A stretch of DNA of 41,896 bases. Origin: Micromonospora parastrephiae (GTDB taxonomy: Bacteria; Actinomycetota; Actinomycetes; Mycobacteriales; Micromonosporaceae). The DNA lies in NCBI RefSeq assembly GCF_016802865.1, contig NZ_JAEVHM010000034.1, positions 1 through 41,896 of the forward strand, written 5' to 3'. The stretch's first letter is position 1. The number at the start of each line of letters is the position of its first letter. The notes under the pieces were generated by a model. It saw only the letters and a list, made by a program, of their open reading frames with translations. It was not told the DNA's origin and did not search any database. This document shows, one piece after another, positions 41,178-41,896 of the stretch. The translations under genes and the position numbers were made by a program.

Positions 41178-41896
41178 TGCCGGACGTCTTCGCCGACCTC
41201 GTCGGTCAGGACGAGGCGGTGGCCGAGCTGCGCCGGGCCGCCGCCGCGGCAGCGGCCGTGCTGCGTGCCGGCGCCGCCGACCGGGAGCCCGCGCTGATCC
41301 CGGCCGGCGGTGCCGACGCCACGGTCGTGCCCGGCGATGCCGCGTCCGGTGGGGTGGACCCCTCGACCGGGATGACCCACGCCTGGATCTTCACCGGCCC
41401 GCCCGGCTCCGGCCGCTCCGTCGCCGCGCGGGCCTTCGCCGCCGCGCTCCAGTGCGCGTACGGCAGCGGCTGCGGCGAGTGCCCCGGCTGCCACACCACG
41501 ATGGGCGGCACCCACGCCGACGTGCGGATGGTGGTGCCGGAAGGGCTCTCCATCGGTGTCGGCGAGATGCGTGCGCTGGTGCTCCGCGCGGCCAGCACCC
41601 CGTCCGGCGGGCGTTGGCAGGTGGTGGTCATCGAGGACGCCGACCGGCTCACCGAGGCGGCCGGCAACGCACTGCTCAAGGCGATCGAGGAGCCTCCGCC
41701 GCGTACGGTGTTCCTGCTCTGCGCCCCGTCCACCCACCCGGACGACGTCTCGGTGACCATCCGGTCCCGCTGTCGGGTCGTACCCCTGCGGCAGCCGCCG
41801 GCCGCGGCGGTGGCCGAGGTGCTGGTCCGTCGGGACGGCATCGCGCCCGACGTGGCGCGGTGGGCGGCGGCGGCCGCACAGGGGCACGTCGGTCGG
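41177..41896 (+). CDS. holB: DNA polymerase III delta-prime subunit, N-terminal part (runs off the window)
   Basis: A clamp-loader subunit; 240 codons are visible and the frame is open to the end. MPDVFADLVGQDEAVAELRR starts the AAA+ domain. A Gly/Ala-rich insert of about 30 residues follows, then THAWIFTGPPGSGRSVAARA, a P-loop with Arg in place of Lys (delta-prime does not hydrolyse ATP). The zinc module CAYGSGCGECPGCHTTMGGT, VVVIEDADRLTEAAGNALLK, the AIEEPPPRT segment and the SRC motif in TIRSRCRVVPL (arginine-finger region) are all present. ATG 41177 overlaps the stop of the tmk fusion (TGATG). tmk followed by holB is a very common pair. Confidence 0.95.
   Translation, partial: MPDVFADLVGQDEAVAELRRAAAAAAAVLRAGAADREPALIPAGGADATVVPGDAASGGVDPSTGMTHAWIFTGPPGSGRSVAARAFAAALQCAYGSGCGECPGCHTTMGGTHADVRMVVPEGLSIGVGEMRALVLRAASTPSGGRWQVVVIEDADRLTEAAGNALLKAIEEPPPRTVFLLCAPSTHPDDVSVTIRSRCRVVPLRQPPAAAVAEVLVRRDGIAPDVARWAAAAAQGHVGR

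Noticed and set aside
1..41896. tRNA or rRNA genes, insertion sequences, prophage genes
   Set aside because: I found no cloverleaf with a CCA end, no rRNA-like block, and no transposase or integrase motif on either strand by eye; a tRNAscan or ISfinder run would be decisive.

Overview
The window is very GC-rich (about 70% by eye). Its codon use, short intergenic gaps, GTG starts and gene order point to an actinomycete, most likely a member of the Micromonosporaceae (Micromonospora or a relative). The backbone follows an order I know from Streptomyces and Mycobacterium: acs, a Fic-like protein, a HAD hydrolase, 6C small RNA, ssd, tadA-tadB-tadC-flp-tadE, a DUF1998 helicase, bldG with its kinase-like partner, the proton pyrophosphatase hppA, topA, tmk and holB. 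The genus call is an inference; no rRNA is present to confirm it.

Layout. 1-6.1 kb (all minus strand): the start of a lipoprotein and two tandem secreted M6 (immune inhibitor A type) metalloproteases, the second carrying a frameshift. 6.1-10.2 kb: acetyl-CoA synthetase, a Fic-like pseudoenzyme and a membrane-anchored HAD phosphatase. 10.4-10.5 kb: a 6C small RNA with C-rich loops, not protein coding. 10.8-13.1 kb: a small cysteine-rich secreted protein, an ECF sigma factor and its membrane-bound partner. These separate the 6C RNA from ssd, which are close together in the related genomes I recall. 13.2-18.8 kb: a Tad/Flp pilus-type operon preceded by two perfect actinobacterial DnaA boxes. 18.8-20 kb: a SpoIID-like remnant, a LURP-one/scramblase-like protein and a 68-residue protein. 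20-27.5 kb: an MrfA/YprA-type helicase, bldG and its antagonist kinase, hppA, a probably leaderless lipoprotein gene and a conserved hypothetical. 27.8-30.7 kb: topA. 30.8-38.8 kb: an accessory block between topA and tmk. It holds a five-gene operon (flavin oxidase, TetR, ABM monooxygenase-like protein, MDR reductase, SGNH hydrolase) behind a palindromic operator, then an aldonolactone oxidase, a divergent TetR and a PLP fold-III enzyme. 38.9 kb to the end: an MFS-thymidylate kinase fusion and the start of holB.

How the genes work together. The M6 proteases and the lipoprotein are export functions. The tad operon encodes an ATPase (tadA), membrane platform (tadB, tadC), a 55-residue pilin and TadE-type pseudopilins. 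BldG and its ATPase partner form a partner-switching pair of the kind that controls sigma factors and development. topA, tmk and holB are replication functions. The flavin oxidase operon looks like a small self-regulated oxidative pathway of unknown substrate and is the best candidate here for something undescribed.

Caution on sequence quality. Four genes (the second M6 protease, tadC, tadE and the PLP enzyme) show reading-frame breaks in GC-rich runs, and one of them is broken and restored within about 50 bases. This pattern favours base-calling indels over four independent pseudogenes, but the sequence alone cannot decide.
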